From positions 7,600,871 through 7,664,870 of the forward strand of contig JAJEKV010000010.1 of the NCBI GenBank assembly GCA_021234155.1: DNA of 64,000 nt, written 5' to 3'. Positions 9,850-25,240 of the stretch are shown here, one piece after another. The DNA comes from Isoetes taiwanensis (taxonomy: Eukaryota; Streptophyta; Lycopodiopsida; Isoetales; Isoetaceae). Position numbers and translations under genes: made by a program. The notes beneath the pieces were generated by a model. The model had not been told where the DNA came from. It saw only the letters and a list, made by a program, of their open reading frames with translations, and searched no databases. The first letter of the stretch is position 1, and each line of letters opens with the position of its first letter.

Positions 9850-10687
9850 TCGCAATTAACCATTTCTAATGCCTCACCCTTGTAACTTTGGATCTACTAA
9901 TAGTACCGAACACCATAGTCTTAGACAGATAAATTCACATTCATCTTCTTCGACTCATAGAATGTGGCTAGATTATCCAGATGCATTTGTAACCTCAGGT
10001 GTATTGGAAATTAGTCCAACATCATCAGCATATCATAGAAGCTGAATCACTAAATCACCCAAAAGAGTACTTGCAACTCCTCTGTTTCTCAGCCACTCCT
10101 CGAGCTTGTCAATATACAATTTGAAAAGAGTGGGTGACAAAGGGCAACCCTGACGAACTCCAATAGTGTTCTTCACTGCAGCATCTAGACCCATGCATAG
10201 TTTTGCGATCACTTCCTCGTACAATCTTGAAACTGCAGCTCTATTGGGAAGTGGCACTCCAATGTGCTCCAATTTGTCACCTAGGCCCATCAAAAGCTTT
10301 TAAAAAATCTATAAAGGTAAGGTATAACAATTTCTTAGGACCTTTGGCCTTCCCAACGAACACTCTCAACATCAAAGCATGGTCCAATGTATTAAATTGC
10401 TTTCTAAAGCCAGCTTGACAGGTCGCTCTTTTGTCATTATCCTTAGCCCATGTATTAAGCTTCTGCTCCAGTGTGCTGCCCAATGATTTGGAAAAGACAC
10501 TCCCAATCATGATGGCTCGGAAGTTTCTGAGATCCGATTTAAAAGGTCTAGTGAACTGCCACAATCCTAGTCTTTTCAAGCTCTCCAAAGTCATTGTCTT
10601 CCTTGGCGCTTCAACCTTTTCGTCGACAAACATGGCTGTCTCTTTATGATTCAGCACTCTGCACACCAACACGCCAATGGAGATCAA
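9850..10687 (-). pseudogene. LINE reverse transcriptase fragment
   Basis: Reading leftwards, 10687-10277 encodes KKLLYLTFIDFLKAFD (RT motif A). 10293-10033 encodes GVRQGCPLSPTLFKLYIDKLEEWL, the conserved RT block of non-LTR elements; just below 10033 YADDVGLIS (motif C) appears in another frame. Frameshifts separate the pieces. No endonuclease domain or poly-A tail was found. It adjoins family G copy 2 at about 10690-10730, so it is probably an old insertion cut by that element. Confidence 0.75.
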
Positions 10688-10729
10688 TGCTTTTGCCTCC
10701 GTAAATTTTTCTACAACCCCACTTTCGGC

Positions 10730-13438
10730 ACCCTTACAAGGTCAGAATCGGGCTGCCATGGTTAGGGTGGGCTTTGATTATTTTGTTGATCAAGAACTTT
10801 CGGTCCCAAATCCTGGACAACTCAGGTAGTTTGTCGCCAACCTGGTTAGTACTCATGACAGCTTTCAAACTCTTGATGACACACCCCATCCCTCTTACAG
10901 CGTTGGTCTGACTGGTTTTTCACCTTGTCAGCCCGCCAAGATTATTAGGGTGGTCCGATTTGCAAGACTTTGATGTCATCCCCTACATTGATCACTCGTA
11001 TTCTGCCATTTCCACCAAGCTCACAACTTTTGCAAAGAGCCATGAGTCCTTTGTAAAATTCCTGTGGTGGAAATTCCTTGGACATGTCGTCAAGAATACT
11101 CACATCAACAAGTATTTCTTCAACACAGCTATAGCTGCCATTCATTCAGCCAAGTCATTGACTGGCCCCAACTTTTGATGCATCGCATGTTTGAAGAACT
11201 CGATCGTCTCAGGAAAGCTCCAGGCTCTGGCTCTGATTCTACTATGGGTGCACATTTTCAGCACTCATAAATCAAGCTCTTCCTGTTCCCAGCACTATGT
11301 TCACTTATGGCAGCACCTCTATGTCACGGGTCTCCAGTAGAGTTCCCTCCAAAATCCCTGCCATACGTGACCTTCTAGATGAGCACTCTTAGCAACAAAA
11401 TGTCAACATTCAAGAAGAAGTTCGCAGTCCATCCCCACGCAGTAAGTCTCCAATTCCTATCTTCTCTTCTCACCATTCAGAAAAGAATACTCTATCAGAC
11501 CCCCATCAACAGTCACAGGTTTCCATTTCCTAGGACATTCTGCACCCACCTCCACTGCCTTCCTGACAAGCTCTCTATGAATATGAGCATCAGGTTGCTA
11601 CATGCATCCTGCAATTATAGAAGTCTCAAGATAAGCTGATGAATGGCATCAAGGATCATCTGGATTCCTCTGATGCTCTCAAAAAGGATCTCCAGGACCT
11701 TTTCCCTCAAAAGCATCAAATTGACGAGCACTTGCAAGAAAAACGTTTCCATATGCGAAGAGTTACAATAATCTCAAAATGCTTTGGCTCAGTTAGAGGC
11801 CATACATGCTCTCTTACAGATCCAGATTCAAACACTCCAAGACCAGCTTACAGCAAAAGATCAGCTCTTACAGGACACCTTCGCACTCTAGCACAGTTTT
11901 CAAGAGGAATTTCAAGTATAGAAAGGTGTCACCATGCACAAACAAATACATATCACAGAACTGGAAGGTTGGTCACGGCTGCTCAACTCCAGGCCAAGTC
12001 CTTGGAAACCCAGCTGCATAATGCTGTCAAACAAAAGATCATCGATGATATAGAGCTGTCAAACAAAAGATCATCGATGATATAGAGCTCTCTGATCTCC
12101 AACTCCAATTATCCTCTATGGGTGTCACTTCTTCTCATAGCAATCAAGCTTAAGGAACTCGAGCGCCTGGTGGACGACAGGACGAATCAAATCCAGGATC
12201 TCAAACATCAGCTCCAACAAGGCGGAACAATCCATAGAGGATGCCCACATCAATATGGAACGATATTCTGTTCTTACTGAGCACACGTGCACGGATTATC
12301 CTCTCCTCTCGGATACCTTAGGCACAATGACATCTCTTCCTTATCCAATGGCTCAGTGCTTCAGGCTCAATTGAAGGTGCTCTTACGGTACAGGATTTTG
12401 TCCATCTTTGACCTGAACTTACCATTGAAGAACAGTGCACCTTGTACCTTTCTGATCCCACGCCAGTGGCCACGCTCCAGAACGAATATATGCCTGAGCT
12501 TCACTCCCATCTCACCCCTTGGGCATAGGAGGCTCTTAAATGTGCGCAAGACCACGTACAGCGCGAGTAGGGCACAGGCAACACACATTTATTTCTCCAG
12601 CATGTTGGCACACTCAATACTCTCCAGACATATCTGGAAAATAAGGTTGTTCTCTGGGACTGGGAACCCTCTCCTCTTGAGACCCTGATGCCACCATAAG
12701 ATTGGGACATGCTATGCAAATAGTTGGATCCTGACTTGGTCATGAAATTCCGCGCTCAGTCCCAGAATGAGCAGATGCATCCTCCTCCATAACCCAGTCC
12801 TTATGCCCCACTTGGCGCCCCGCCACGGCGTGAATACCTCACCGCAGACTGGCGCTCCTCTTTCTGGACGAGGACATTGGAAGTCCATGCTGAGTGGACT
12901 CCCAGGCACATCATTGTTGATCTTACATGGGATCCACGCTTTGTCCGATGACATGCATGGACGGATACTGACAGTCTGGACACCACCAACAATTGGATTT
13001 ACATCCCAAATGAGAAGATCTAGAAAACGCTCGCAAATACTAGTTGCAGGACTTTCTCAGTTGATGACCTGGACTGCTACTTCTCAAGACCCATCTGTTC
13101 ATCATCAAGCTAGTTTTTGTGCTGCCCTTTGTTGTATTCTCACGAGCTCCTTGAACAGGAAGCGAGCAATTTTTCATTGCAACCCCAATGCCAGTGTCTG
13201 TGCCTTTGGCCTTGAGACTCTTCTCATGATGGAATGCCAGTTTGTGCCAGCTGCTGCTCACCACGTTCTTACAGACCATGCCTGATGCTCTCCATCAATG
13301 CCAAAACCTGGTTGCTAGGTACCACAATCAAGTTCGGCCCCACAGTCGCCAAGATGATGCAGGGGGACTTGACAACTTCCCTCCCCCAGAAACTTTTCCT
13401 GCTTTTCTCTCCTCTGAGTGTTCTTTGGTGGGGGGGAG
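10730..13438 (+). pseudogene. Family G copy 2: decayed large ORF
   Basis: It follows the order of copy 1: HDSFVKFLW-type segment here as HESFVKFLWWKFLG (about 11040-11085), then NTHIN (about 11095); the MNGIKDHLDSSDALKKDL coiled coil (11639 on; copy 1 has MNGVQASLEASDAVHRDL); LDPDLV and PSPYAPLGAPP with the DWRSSFW segment (12720-12870); and SLNRKRAIFHCNPNASVCAF and MMECQFV (13150-13250). There are many stops and frameshifts. No pol motifs are visible. It ends at GGTGGGGGGGAG, directly before the LTR at 13439. Confidence 0.6.
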
Positions 13439-13868
13439 TGTTAGTCCCATGCCCCAAAGCAGAGACTATTCCTAAAGCAGAAAGCCAAAAGGCAAAGGGC
13501 AGGCATCCACATCAGGAGCTAAGGTCACGCCAACCAAGAAGAAGTGACCATGAGATTCCACGGCCTAAATGCTCCACGGCCTGCCAACTTTCACTACCAC
13601 TCATGGCAATAATGGTTCCACGAGTCATGGCAGGAATCACGAGATTAGGTGACGGAGGATTAGAGCCTTTGCTATTTTGGGGCAGAGATCATTGTACTAT
13701 ATATACCTGAGAATTAGACTTAAATCTTTAAACAAGTTCAAGTGTTTTTTTTTGTCTCATTTCCTCATGGAGCCTTTCATGTACTCTCTTTGAATCAAAG
13801 ATAGTTATTCTTATCTGTTGTTGTCTTGTTTTCTTCTTCTTCTTTTGTATTACAAAACCCGCGTGACA
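13439..13868 (+). mobile_element. Family G copy 2, 3' LTR (430 bp)
   Basis: It starts TGTTAGTCCC directly after the polypurine tract and ends GCGTGACA, giving TGT...ACA termini. It contains TTGTACTATATATACCTG (about 13691-13708), matching the TATA region of the copy 1 LTR, followed by a T/C-rich stretch suited to the R/U5 part. The right boundary is inferred from the terminal dinucleotide only, since LINE sequence starts soon after. Confidence 0.6.
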
Positions 13869-13875
13869 ATCTTTC

Positions 13876-16060
13876 TTCCTTAAGGAAGTTTGCAGGATAC
13901 AAGGGTTCTCACAGAGAACTGTCTCCAAACTCTCTCGAATCTGGACCGTAAACAAACTCCACCCCCAAATACATGTAGGTGGACGTTACCTTTACCTTTT
14001 CTAAGTATATAAGGGAGATCTTGGCACACAAGGATGAGATGAGCATCGGCCAAGTTAATGCGCATGTCAATGGCCCGGCAAAAAGTGTCTAAGGTATCCA
14101 GATGGCACTGCATATCATCTGCAACGTAAGCTAAGAGATCCACATCATCGGCGTATATAAGCTGCCTAATGATCTAGCTATCCAGTCATACAGTTCTGTT
14201 TTATGAATGTTGCTTAGCATTGCATACAATGCCTTCCAATCTGCTGTTACTTGCAACTGGATAGAAGTGTTCCAGTATGTGGTAGATCGAAACTCCACCC
14301 CCAAAATACATGTAGGTGGACGTCACCTCTACCTTTTGTCCCTGATAAGTGTATGAGGGAGACCTTGGCTGACGTGAGGATGAGATGAGCATCAGCTTAG
14401 TCTTGGCCAAGTTAATGCGCATGTCAGTGGCCCAGCAAAAAGTGTTTAAGGCATCCAGATGGTGCTGCATATCATCTGGAGTGTAAGCTAGGAGATCCAC
14501 GTCATTGGTGTATATGAATTGAGTCCCCCGGCCCCATGTTTAGCAAGCCAACCTTCCAATTGATTAATGTAAAGACCCAGTGTTAGAGAGAGTGGGAAAC
14601 CCTAGCGGATCCCAAATTGGCTTGGGCATATCTCACACAGTCTATAGATTCATAAAGGCCTTCAACTGTCTCAATCTTTTCCAACCCTTTTTTTAGGCAC
14701 AGTGTCAAAGGTGCAAAATCAACAAAGCAGCAATTCAAGTTGTGCCAACAATTCTTGCATCTTCAACCAAGGTTTATTGTCTAAAAATATGATCAATGGT
14801 TGAGTTTGGGGGCCTGAATCCTACCTATGTGAGGGCATGGACCTCTGCCTCCTCCGCCCATATCGTCAACTATTGCTCGAGAATGCTGGCTGACAGTTTT
14901 GAAAATAGTGAACTAACTATGATTGTTTGGTAATTAGTTGGACAGTGAGGGTCACCTACCTTGTAGATGGAAACAATCCTGCTAGTGGCCCACTGTGGAC
15001 AAAATCCTTCTTGTAATGCCATATTGAACTATGCAGTTTTGATGGACACTATGGGTGGCCCTCCCATTTAAGAGGCTTTGCCTATGCCGTTTAAATCTGC
15101 TGCCTTTTCATTGGCAAAAAGTTGTAAGCCATGTTTGACCTCTGCCCCTGTGATTACTACCGCTAGACCATCTGTGCGGGTATTATTGTTCGAACCCCTT
15201 GAGGATCTAAAGCTACTGCAATTATTGTACCCATTGGTCAGAAGTGATGTTCCTCGTAGGCTGCAAAGGCTGCCTTAGTACCCTTTGCCAGAAGGTCCTG
15301 GAATGATGATCCATGAAACATAATATTTCTCTTTGATGCTCTGCAATATACTTGGCTTTCTTTCCCTTGGAAAAAGTGCGATGTTGTCTGATCGCATGTG
15401 GGTGTAAATCGGGATCGGTGGTCTATAGAAGCCAACATTTCATTTCTGTACATTCAGCATCAAACCACTGATTACGAGGAAGATTGTTGCCCCTGAAGTC
15501 CTATGTGGGCAGCTTCTTCCAAAGCACCTTTCGGCAAAAGTCATAAACACATCAGCTGCAGAATTTCTCCCAGGTCATCTGTGAGCGTCTGGACATAAGC
15601 CTTTGCATGGTCATAATCCAAGTGTAGCTGCGGCATGCGAGGAATTGTAGTATAAGGGATCCGAACAGTCTGCCATGCCAGCTGCAAAAAAAGTGGTTGG
15701 TGATCTAAGTCTACTTTTTTATCCCTACTGTTTGTTCCAACATGAAGGTAGGTAACCAGGTGCATATCTTGCTTAGCACGAGCACATAATCCACAACAAT
15801 CGAGCCGCCCCTCATAGTGGTTCTCCATTCTACAAAGTGTAGTTGGCAGAGGATGACCATTGCGCTAAACTATTGCAGATAACCAAGTCAAAGATGTTGC
15901 ACATCTAAAGCAATTCTCTGCTATACGCGTGAACGGGTGTGGTTTTTCATCTGACACTCGCCAAACAATCTCTGCATGGTAGAGCTGTAATATATCCTCT
16001 GCCAAGGTGTCAAATTTCTATACCCATGCGTGCATAAAAGTCTCCAAATAACATGACCCG
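13876..16060 (-). pseudogene. Decayed LINE with endonuclease and RT segments, RT part duplicated
   Basis: Read right to left: about 16045-15840 encodes LFGDFYARMG, a decayed GDFNARVG of the LINE endonuclease, and CNIFDLVICNSL; 15828-15541 encodes DHQPLFLQLAW, the endonuclease C-terminal DH motif. About 14735-14690 gives CCFVDFA (RT motif A area) and 14590-14520 LYINQLEGWLAKHG. 14500-14201 encodes MDLLAYTPDDMQHHLDALNT and MRINLAKTKLMLI. A second copy of that last segment (AYVADDMQCHLDTLDTFC, MRINLA) sits at 14143-13880. Many stops; not functional. Confidence 0.7.
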
Positions 16061-16099
16061 ACCCAATTGTCTGTGATGTTATATGTCATCATATAGATC

Positions 16100-17630
16100 A
16101 ACATACGAATCCCATCTGAGTGGCAACAATAAAAGTTAGATTCTGCATTTGGAAGAAGCATGCTGCCATAAGAAGGGGATGGCCACTACAATGTTGTATT
16201 CATACCATGAGGAACGATTGTGTCTATCCATCTTGTGTAGGAAGACTGGCAGGCAAGGATTGTTCTATAGTAGCAGGCAATTATACTCCATGTCCCCACT
16301 TGCCTGTGCACTCATTAAACAATGAGTAGTGTTGATAGCCCGGTAGACCAGGTAGCCTATGCCTAACATGTTCCTAGGTCTTCACTATAGCTTCTCTCCA
16401 TCTTATAGAGATGATTTTTTAATTGAGACCAATATCTTTGTATTGCATGAAACTGCTTCACAAGAATCAAATGAATCCCAAAGTGACATGAAGAAGAGAA
16501 ACAATTGCGTGGGCTGTGAAATATGATGCTCTTCTCCAACTGCTGGAAGATGTTCCTTATGCGATAGAGAATTCATTGAAACTTTATTTAGCCTTTTAGT
16601 GCTGCCAAGCATGTGAAGCAACAATGTTCTTGGCATATGGTGCAAGTTCTTGATTACTAACAATTCACCAAACCCTTCCAGCATTGAGAATAAGAGTCAT
16701 TCTCCTCTTCCATTGTTAGGAACCTGTTGTCAAAGATTTGATCACAGAACTGCCAGGAAGATAATCTGGTTGTAGCACGCATCCTTTTCCATTGCAAATA
16801 TCGATCTTAAATCCATATTAGCAGCATCTAGTGCTTTGTTACCATGTCAAAGTCAAAGCTTTGATACCATGTCAAGAATGCAAGTGCCAAGGAAAGGGAA
16901 CATGATGCACAAGAAGTATCTGAGAGTTCAAGCTACCAAAACAAAGACAAATGGATTGTATTCAGCTATCTATCATTATCTGAAGTACAATGCATGGTAC
17001 CATACTAAGAACAATAATCTATTGTCAAATCACCACCCACTAATCACCTCGTAGCTAATTATGGTAGGTAGGTTTGGTGCTAGACAACACACTTATGTGC
17101 TTTTTAAGTGCTGGTTCATTACATCCATTTGCTTTAAATGCTAATGACGGAATGTTACAACACTTGTAACAAGTGATCTTGATATCACATATCTAGAAAA
17201 TACCACATGTCTGGAAAATACTGTCAAAAGACACATTGGAAAAGTCCCCACGGCTAAGGGTGGCAAATATCTGAATACAATATTCTTTCTGCACATAAAA
17301 ACAGTTTAGGTTGAATTCTACCTGCAGGTCCAATAACGCCACGCCATGTGGCAAACTTTCAAACTCTGAATGTTAACAATTTTTTAGGTTTCTTCCTGTG
17401 CCGCATTCTCAGCAAATACCGTTTCTTCTCCCGCTGATTTTACCTCATCGATCAGAGATCTATCCAGCCCCAGTGCTCATCCTACCTATCGATTATGAAG
17501 ATTTACCTATTTTCTCAAGATTTTACCTAACATTTCAAAGATTTTAGTGCCCACAGAATTCAACCTAAATTGTTTCCACGTTATAAAAATGTTGCTTTAG
17601 GCAACATTCTGGGATGTTCGGCATAGGTTT
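16100..17630. other. Intergenic, no supported gene
   Basis: Short open frames at 16403-16684 (minus) and 16836-17054 (plus) show no family motif. Sequence is of average composition. Nothing else recognised. Confidence 0.35.
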
Positions 17631-17635
17631 TCCCT

Positions 17636-18172
17636 TCGTAAACGTCCACAAGGACGAAATTTCTGGTTTTTTATGCTTTTGTTCAAAACAGTAAACAACC
17701 TGCTCGGAGCTCAGGCGGCGCTGCCAGAGCTCCGCCAGGAAACCTCTAAAAGGTTTTCTGATTTCAGTACCGCTCTGGCTATGGAGGTCGGCTATGGAGG
17801 TTTCACTTTGGAAAGCTCTGGCTATGGAGGTCGGCTATGGAGGTTCCGCTTTGCAAAGCTCTGGCTATGGAAGGCGGACTGTGTTTAAACCTCCATTAAT
17901 CGTGTTTTCAAGATGCCATAGCTTCGCCATACTATTGTTTCACAAACAGGGCTTCCTCTGCCATAGCTCCGCCACAATAGCTCCGCACAAAATCTGTCAC
18001 AAAACAAAAGAAACCACCGAATTTGTCACAAGCAAGCAAGCTTGAATTGCAACCGAATCTGTCACAAGCAAGCAAGTTTAAAAAAGCTCACTCCGTCGCT
18101 GCCGGAAGAGAACCAAAATTTTTCCTTCTTTTTTTCCCACGTAGCAAAAATTTTGTCCTTGTGGACATTTAC
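17636..18172. mobile_element. MITE-like element with long terminal inverted repeats
   Basis: CGTAAACGTCCACAAGGACG at 17636 is matched inverted by TGTCCTTGTGGACATTTACG ending at 18172, about 26 bp arms with two differences, some 540 bp apart. Inside, 17776-17870 carries a direct repeat of about 43 bp containing TCTGGCTATGGAGGTCGGC. No target-site duplication was resolved because inverted-repeat sequence continues outwards. It ends about 430 bp before the Hsp70 start. Confidence 0.5.
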
Positions 18173-18176
18173 GTGG

Positions 18177-18304
18177 CGAAACCGCATTAGCTCGGGGGTT
18201 TCCTGAAATAAACCCCCGACGACGCCGCTCCTGAAATAAACCCCCTGGCTAGCGGCGTCGCCAGGGGGTTTATTTCAGGAAACCCCCGAGCCAATGCTGT
18301 TTCC
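18177..18304. repeat. Foldback upstream of Hsp70
   Basis: Arms 18190-18217 and 18264-18291 are perfect 28-bp inverted repeats, with weaker pairing outside to about 18177 and 18304. An inner hairpin CGACGCCGCT / AGCGGCGTCG lies between them. Part of the arm (CTGAAATAAACCCCC) occurs a third time at about 18230-18245. A compact GC-rich foldback element, or the inner end of a larger one with 17636-18172. Confidence 0.6.
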
Positions 18305-18601
18305 TCCATCAAAAGCCTTCACATGATTGGTCGTGTGGTTGCGATTTTAAGTTCTAGCATAACAGTTCTAAATGTTGGCCAATTATTTGGAGAGCGACAA
18401 GTGGAAACAGAAGAATACATGATACACTTTCTATACAGCTCGAGAAACTTCGCTGCTTCGGAATCGACGAAAATGTCTGTACATGCATTCTCTCGAAATA
18501 TTCTATGTAACACGGCCTATATCCCATCTGTGACTCAGTGCCCTCCAACAAAGGGTTCTTACTCTTGATCCCCATCGATATCGAGTTTCTCGTGCGGAGA
18601 C

Positions 18602-21507
<2,906 letters not shown>

Positions 21508-23569
21508 GGAAATAATATAAATCATGGTTGTCATCTTAGTTAGGCATAATAGAAGAACATGGAGTGTCTGATTCCATTGTACAGGACTTAGCAGAGGTAT
21601 TGTGTAAGTTTTTTAAGTGCTGGTAAAGCGATGTCTCACTTCAATCATCCTCTCTTCATGACAACGTTTATTTTTATAAAAGTCTCATACATGGTCTACC
21701 TGTCATACAAAACAAATGTAGGGAACACAAGCCTCCACAAAAATGGGTTGGATCTAACGGATTGAAACAGAAGGTGGCGTTGGATGTAAAAATTGACAAA
21801 GTTAAGTCTAAAATCCTAGATTATAAAATTCTGTCACTGAGAATTTATGGGTCGAAAACCCATGCTACAGAGCCTTACAAGTATCATAGAGGTACTCTTG
21901 TTGTGCTTGGCAAGACTCATGCAAATTTGACTATCATTTCATGAAAATTGGATGCATCGCTTGTGTATTATTGTAGAGTGTATTATTTTTTGTAGGTCCT
22001 ATTGTGGCATAGTTCATGGAATATTCTCTCTCCATAGATCCTATTCGCCCTTCCCAATTCAATTTGGGGTCAAATCAACCCGTGTTAACCTATTGACCAG
22101 GCACCATTGCTTAGCATGGTATGTATACAATAGGATGTCATACCAATAAGGTTCCCAAAATGTGGATGGAGTATCGTGTACCCTATGATTTAGTGTGGTT
22201 TTGGAGTTGTATTCGTATACCTATACGTATAAATCCTACGCTGGAATATGGAGTTTGAGTCTGGGAGCATGTTCATTTTCTTCTGTATTTTCTATGTTAG
22301 GATGTTAGGGTTTAGAACACGTAGTTAGGGTTTAGAACACCTGGCGGGCATGCGGAGGCAGTCGATACAGCGGAGCGGAGAACTCGCTTCTAGCCAGATT
22401 TGAGCAATCGCTTCTGTTTGGAACCGAAGTTTCTGGCCATCTTTCTGAGACTTTTGAGTTTTAGCAAGGCTTTTGTTGCAGAAATGAAGCAGCTTTTGAA
22501 TTTTACCAGACATTTCTTGTTTTGGTAGCCTTGAGCTTCTTCCTGAGAGAGGTGTTTGTTCTGCCTCCTCCAGAGCTTTCATATATTAGCATTCCTGATT
22601 AACGGCTCCACTGAACAGTTGTCTTCTATGGCAATTTTGTTATTTACAACAAGTTATTTGTAGAAACAGCAGACCTCGCTATATCATAATTGGGTGTGGT
22701 CGCTGTGTACTGAAATATTTATTAGGCTTTTCAACAAAAGGGCGATTCTGATTGATACCAATTCTGGTTTCGTTTGGGCACAATGAATGAGTAATTATGA
22801 GTTGATCGATAGGAAATAACCATTCATATTTCAATTTCTTGAAGATAGGCTTCATCGAGAACTCATTTCTATTGGCAAGTAGGTAACAAAGGATGAGAAA
22901 TTTGTGATTATCTTGCAGATAAAGCATGGACCCGCTTCTACAAACGAGATTTTTTAATGTATCTATTCATCCAACTATTGGGTAATTTCTAAGATCTGTT
23001 GGATGTCCAATGGTGCCTTGTGTTGTGGATCTGTGATGGGAAAAGCACTAGTCTCCTATTGTTATATCTAATTGGATTGAAATTGCCTTATTCAAATTTT
23101 GATCCGTCTCTGCTTGCACCATCCAGTGCTTCCGGCATTTCGCTCGTGATTCCGTTAAGAATATGCGGCCTATGCAAGTTGTTGGGCGCTTGCTTGGAAG
23201 AATTCGGTATGATTGCTCGCTGGTTTGATGGCGCTGCCCAGTGGCATAGGGGTTTCAACTCCTCTTTTGAAGTATTGTCTGTGAGACATCTCTCCTTTCA
23301 AATTATTGTCTCTGAGACGTCTGTATTCTGGCTTAGATATTGACTTACATATTGACTTGCACGCAATGGTTCAGGAATCATATGCTGAGGTGGAAAAGGT
23401 CATTTGACCCCATCATGGATTCTGCAGACGGTGGAGAATGCACCAGAAGGAATATACTTGGGAATATTATAGAGATCAATGGGTATAATCAAACGATAAG
23501 GAATAACAAGCGATAATAACAGCAAATTGTAGACCTCTAATATAACAGCATCATACAAAGATTATGGAA
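21508..23569. other. Intergenic after Hsp70
   Basis: The Hsp70 3' UTR presumably lies in the first few hundred bases. An open frame at 22325-22582 (minus, starts MKALEEAEQTPLSG) has no recognised motif. The segment ACAATAGGATGTCATACCAA near 22127 recurs at about 23845, and TGTAGACCTCTAATATAACA at 23528 recurs at about 23877, flanking the foldback below. Confidence 0.35.
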
Positions 23570-23684
23570 GGCGAAATTTTTGTGAGCTGAAAATTTCGCT
23601 CTGAAATTTTCAGCTCAGCCGCTCGTGGCCCCGCCACGTCAGCTGAAAATTTCAGGCGAAATTTTCTGGTCACAAAAATTTGCC
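23570..23684. mobile_element. Small foldback (MITE-like) element
   Basis: GGCGAAATTTTTGTGA (23570) is matched inverted by TCACAAAAATTTGCC (to 23684). The interior is itself a chain of AAATTTC / GAAATTT inverted repeats around GAGCTGAAAATTTC and GTCAGCTGAAAATTTC. It is non-coding. Confidence 0.55.
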
Positions 23685-23999
23685 AACGAAAAAACAGGGA
23701 CCCTGAAATTTTGTCCCTTTTTTGCTTTTCCGGCAATTATCCGCCAAAAATATTGGCGGCGCCGGTTAGAAGGGGACAGCAGGGGCCGACGGAAGCAGGG
23801 GACGGAGGCAGGGGCCGACGGATTGAAGATCGTCGGTATGTTTACAATAGGATGTCATACCAATACAACACCAAATTGTAGACCTCTAATATAACAGCAG
23901 CGTCCCAATGTGACATGAGCCTGGGAATCGAACCCCAATTCAAGTCCAATGCTCACAGCTCACCTGTTCATGCTATGTTTCCTCACAATTACAATAAGC

Positions 24000-24089
24000 C
24001 TATGCATAGGGACGATCAGACACATGCCACTGACTGCCACTCCAAGTTGCAATGGTCAGTGGCATGCATCCGATGATCCCTATACATAG
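24000..24089. other. Long imperfect hairpin, miRNA-precursor-like
   Basis: Arms 24000-24034 and 24055-24089 (35 nt each) pair without gaps at 29 positions; the loop is 20 nt. Length, arm pairing and loop size are within the range of plant miRNA precursors, but degenerate MITEs give the same shape. No expression evidence is possible here. Confidence 0.3.
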
Positions 24090-24476
24090 TGGTTGCCATG
24101 ACGAAGGACAATACTTATAATACAATAAACGGAGACCATCAATGACCTTGAGGAATTGAACCCCAGCGCAATGCCAATGCTCATCCCGGCATCTCACGAG
24201 AGGGGATCACCCTTATGCCTAGGGGCTGGAGCCCACTAAAATTCTACAAGCCTTAGTAACCATGGCCACAAATGCACAATAAGAAAACTAGTCCAAAGCG
24301 GAAGACAAGGCATCAGAATAACAAGCATTACATATTCATCAAGTCAGTAAATGTACACCTGGCACAAATGCCACTAACACGGTACTGCACAATAACCTGA
24401 TTACACACAACATCAAGAAGATACAGCTCTAGTTCATAGGTTCCCCAGATGCAGCCCGCTCGATGACAACATCAAG

Positions 24477-24869
24477 CTAACGGATCTCCGGGGTCAACAG
24501 ACCTATAGCAAGGCTCATATGTGATCTTAGTGCGTACAACTCAGACATCGGAGCCCCAAGTTGCTTCCAAGCAACATTAGAAATCGCCGAATCAATAGCA
24601 GCATAAAAACCTGTCAACTGCCTCCTCGAGATCCTAAAGGAAGCTGCAATTCTGTGGGCCTCGGTACCAACATGCACAATGTTTGATATGAACTCCTCTG
24701 CACTAAAAACCTGTTCAGCCTCTGGAGGATACGCCTGAGGATCAGGCCAGGATGCATCAATTCTGGACCTTATTAAAGAGGGGTCGAAGCTCAAAATGGG
24801 GTGGCCCATCTTACCCTGGGAATTTGCATTGCTCTCCATTCCAACCCTGTAAGAAAGTGTCACCACCAT
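24477..24869 (-). CDS. Unrecognised ORF (130 aa)
   Basis: Encodes MVVTLSYRVG...LLTPEIR with a composition like a real globular protein (SAEEFISNIVHVGTEAHRIA; WKQLGAPMSELYALRSHM). I do not recognise it. A shorter start at the Met of MESNANSQGKMGHP is possible. It stands beside the palindrome array at 24878 and may be a fragment of the same mobile element. Not known to be expressed. Confidence 0.3.
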   Translation of the reverse strand: MVVTLSYRVGMESNANSQGKMGHPILSFDPSLIRSRIDASWPDPQAYPPEAEQVFSAEEFISNIVHVGTEAHRIAASFRISRRQLTGFYAAIDSAISNVAWKQLGAPMSELYALRSHMSLAIGLLTPEIR

Positions 24870-24877
24870 AAACCATG

Positions 24878-25215
24878 CTCAATATCTTGAATGCCATTAA
24901 AGTTTGACTTTCTCAGCGTCGCCACGGTGCGAAGATAGTTTCAAGAGAAGCGCCTTAGTAGTGGGTTGATTTACGAGAGCGAATAACACCTAGAACTACG
25001 CAACAAATAATGGACTGATTCGCGCCGTGGCTATGGTGCAAAAAAACAGTCGCATAATTTATGAACTCCATAATTTCGCACCGTGGCCACGGTGCGAAAA
25101 TGACACTTTGATATTATATGTTCGACATTAATTCGCACCGTGGCTACGGTGCGAAAACAACACTTGCATAATTTATGAGCTCTACAATTTTGCATTGTGG
25201 CTATGGTGCGAAGGC
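24878..25215. repeat. Palindrome array, left
   Basis: Four or five spaced copies of a palindrome with half-sites TTCGCACCGTGG and CCACGGTGCGAA (perfect at about 25075-25098), roughly 60 bp apart, with AATTTATGA(A/G)CTC between them. Copies deviate at a few positions. A related array lies at 26867-27210, and the left border segment (TATCTTGAATGCCATTAAAG) recurs at 30432. Confidence 0.7.
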
Positions 25216-25240
25216 ACCACTTGAGGCGCTGTCAACGGGA

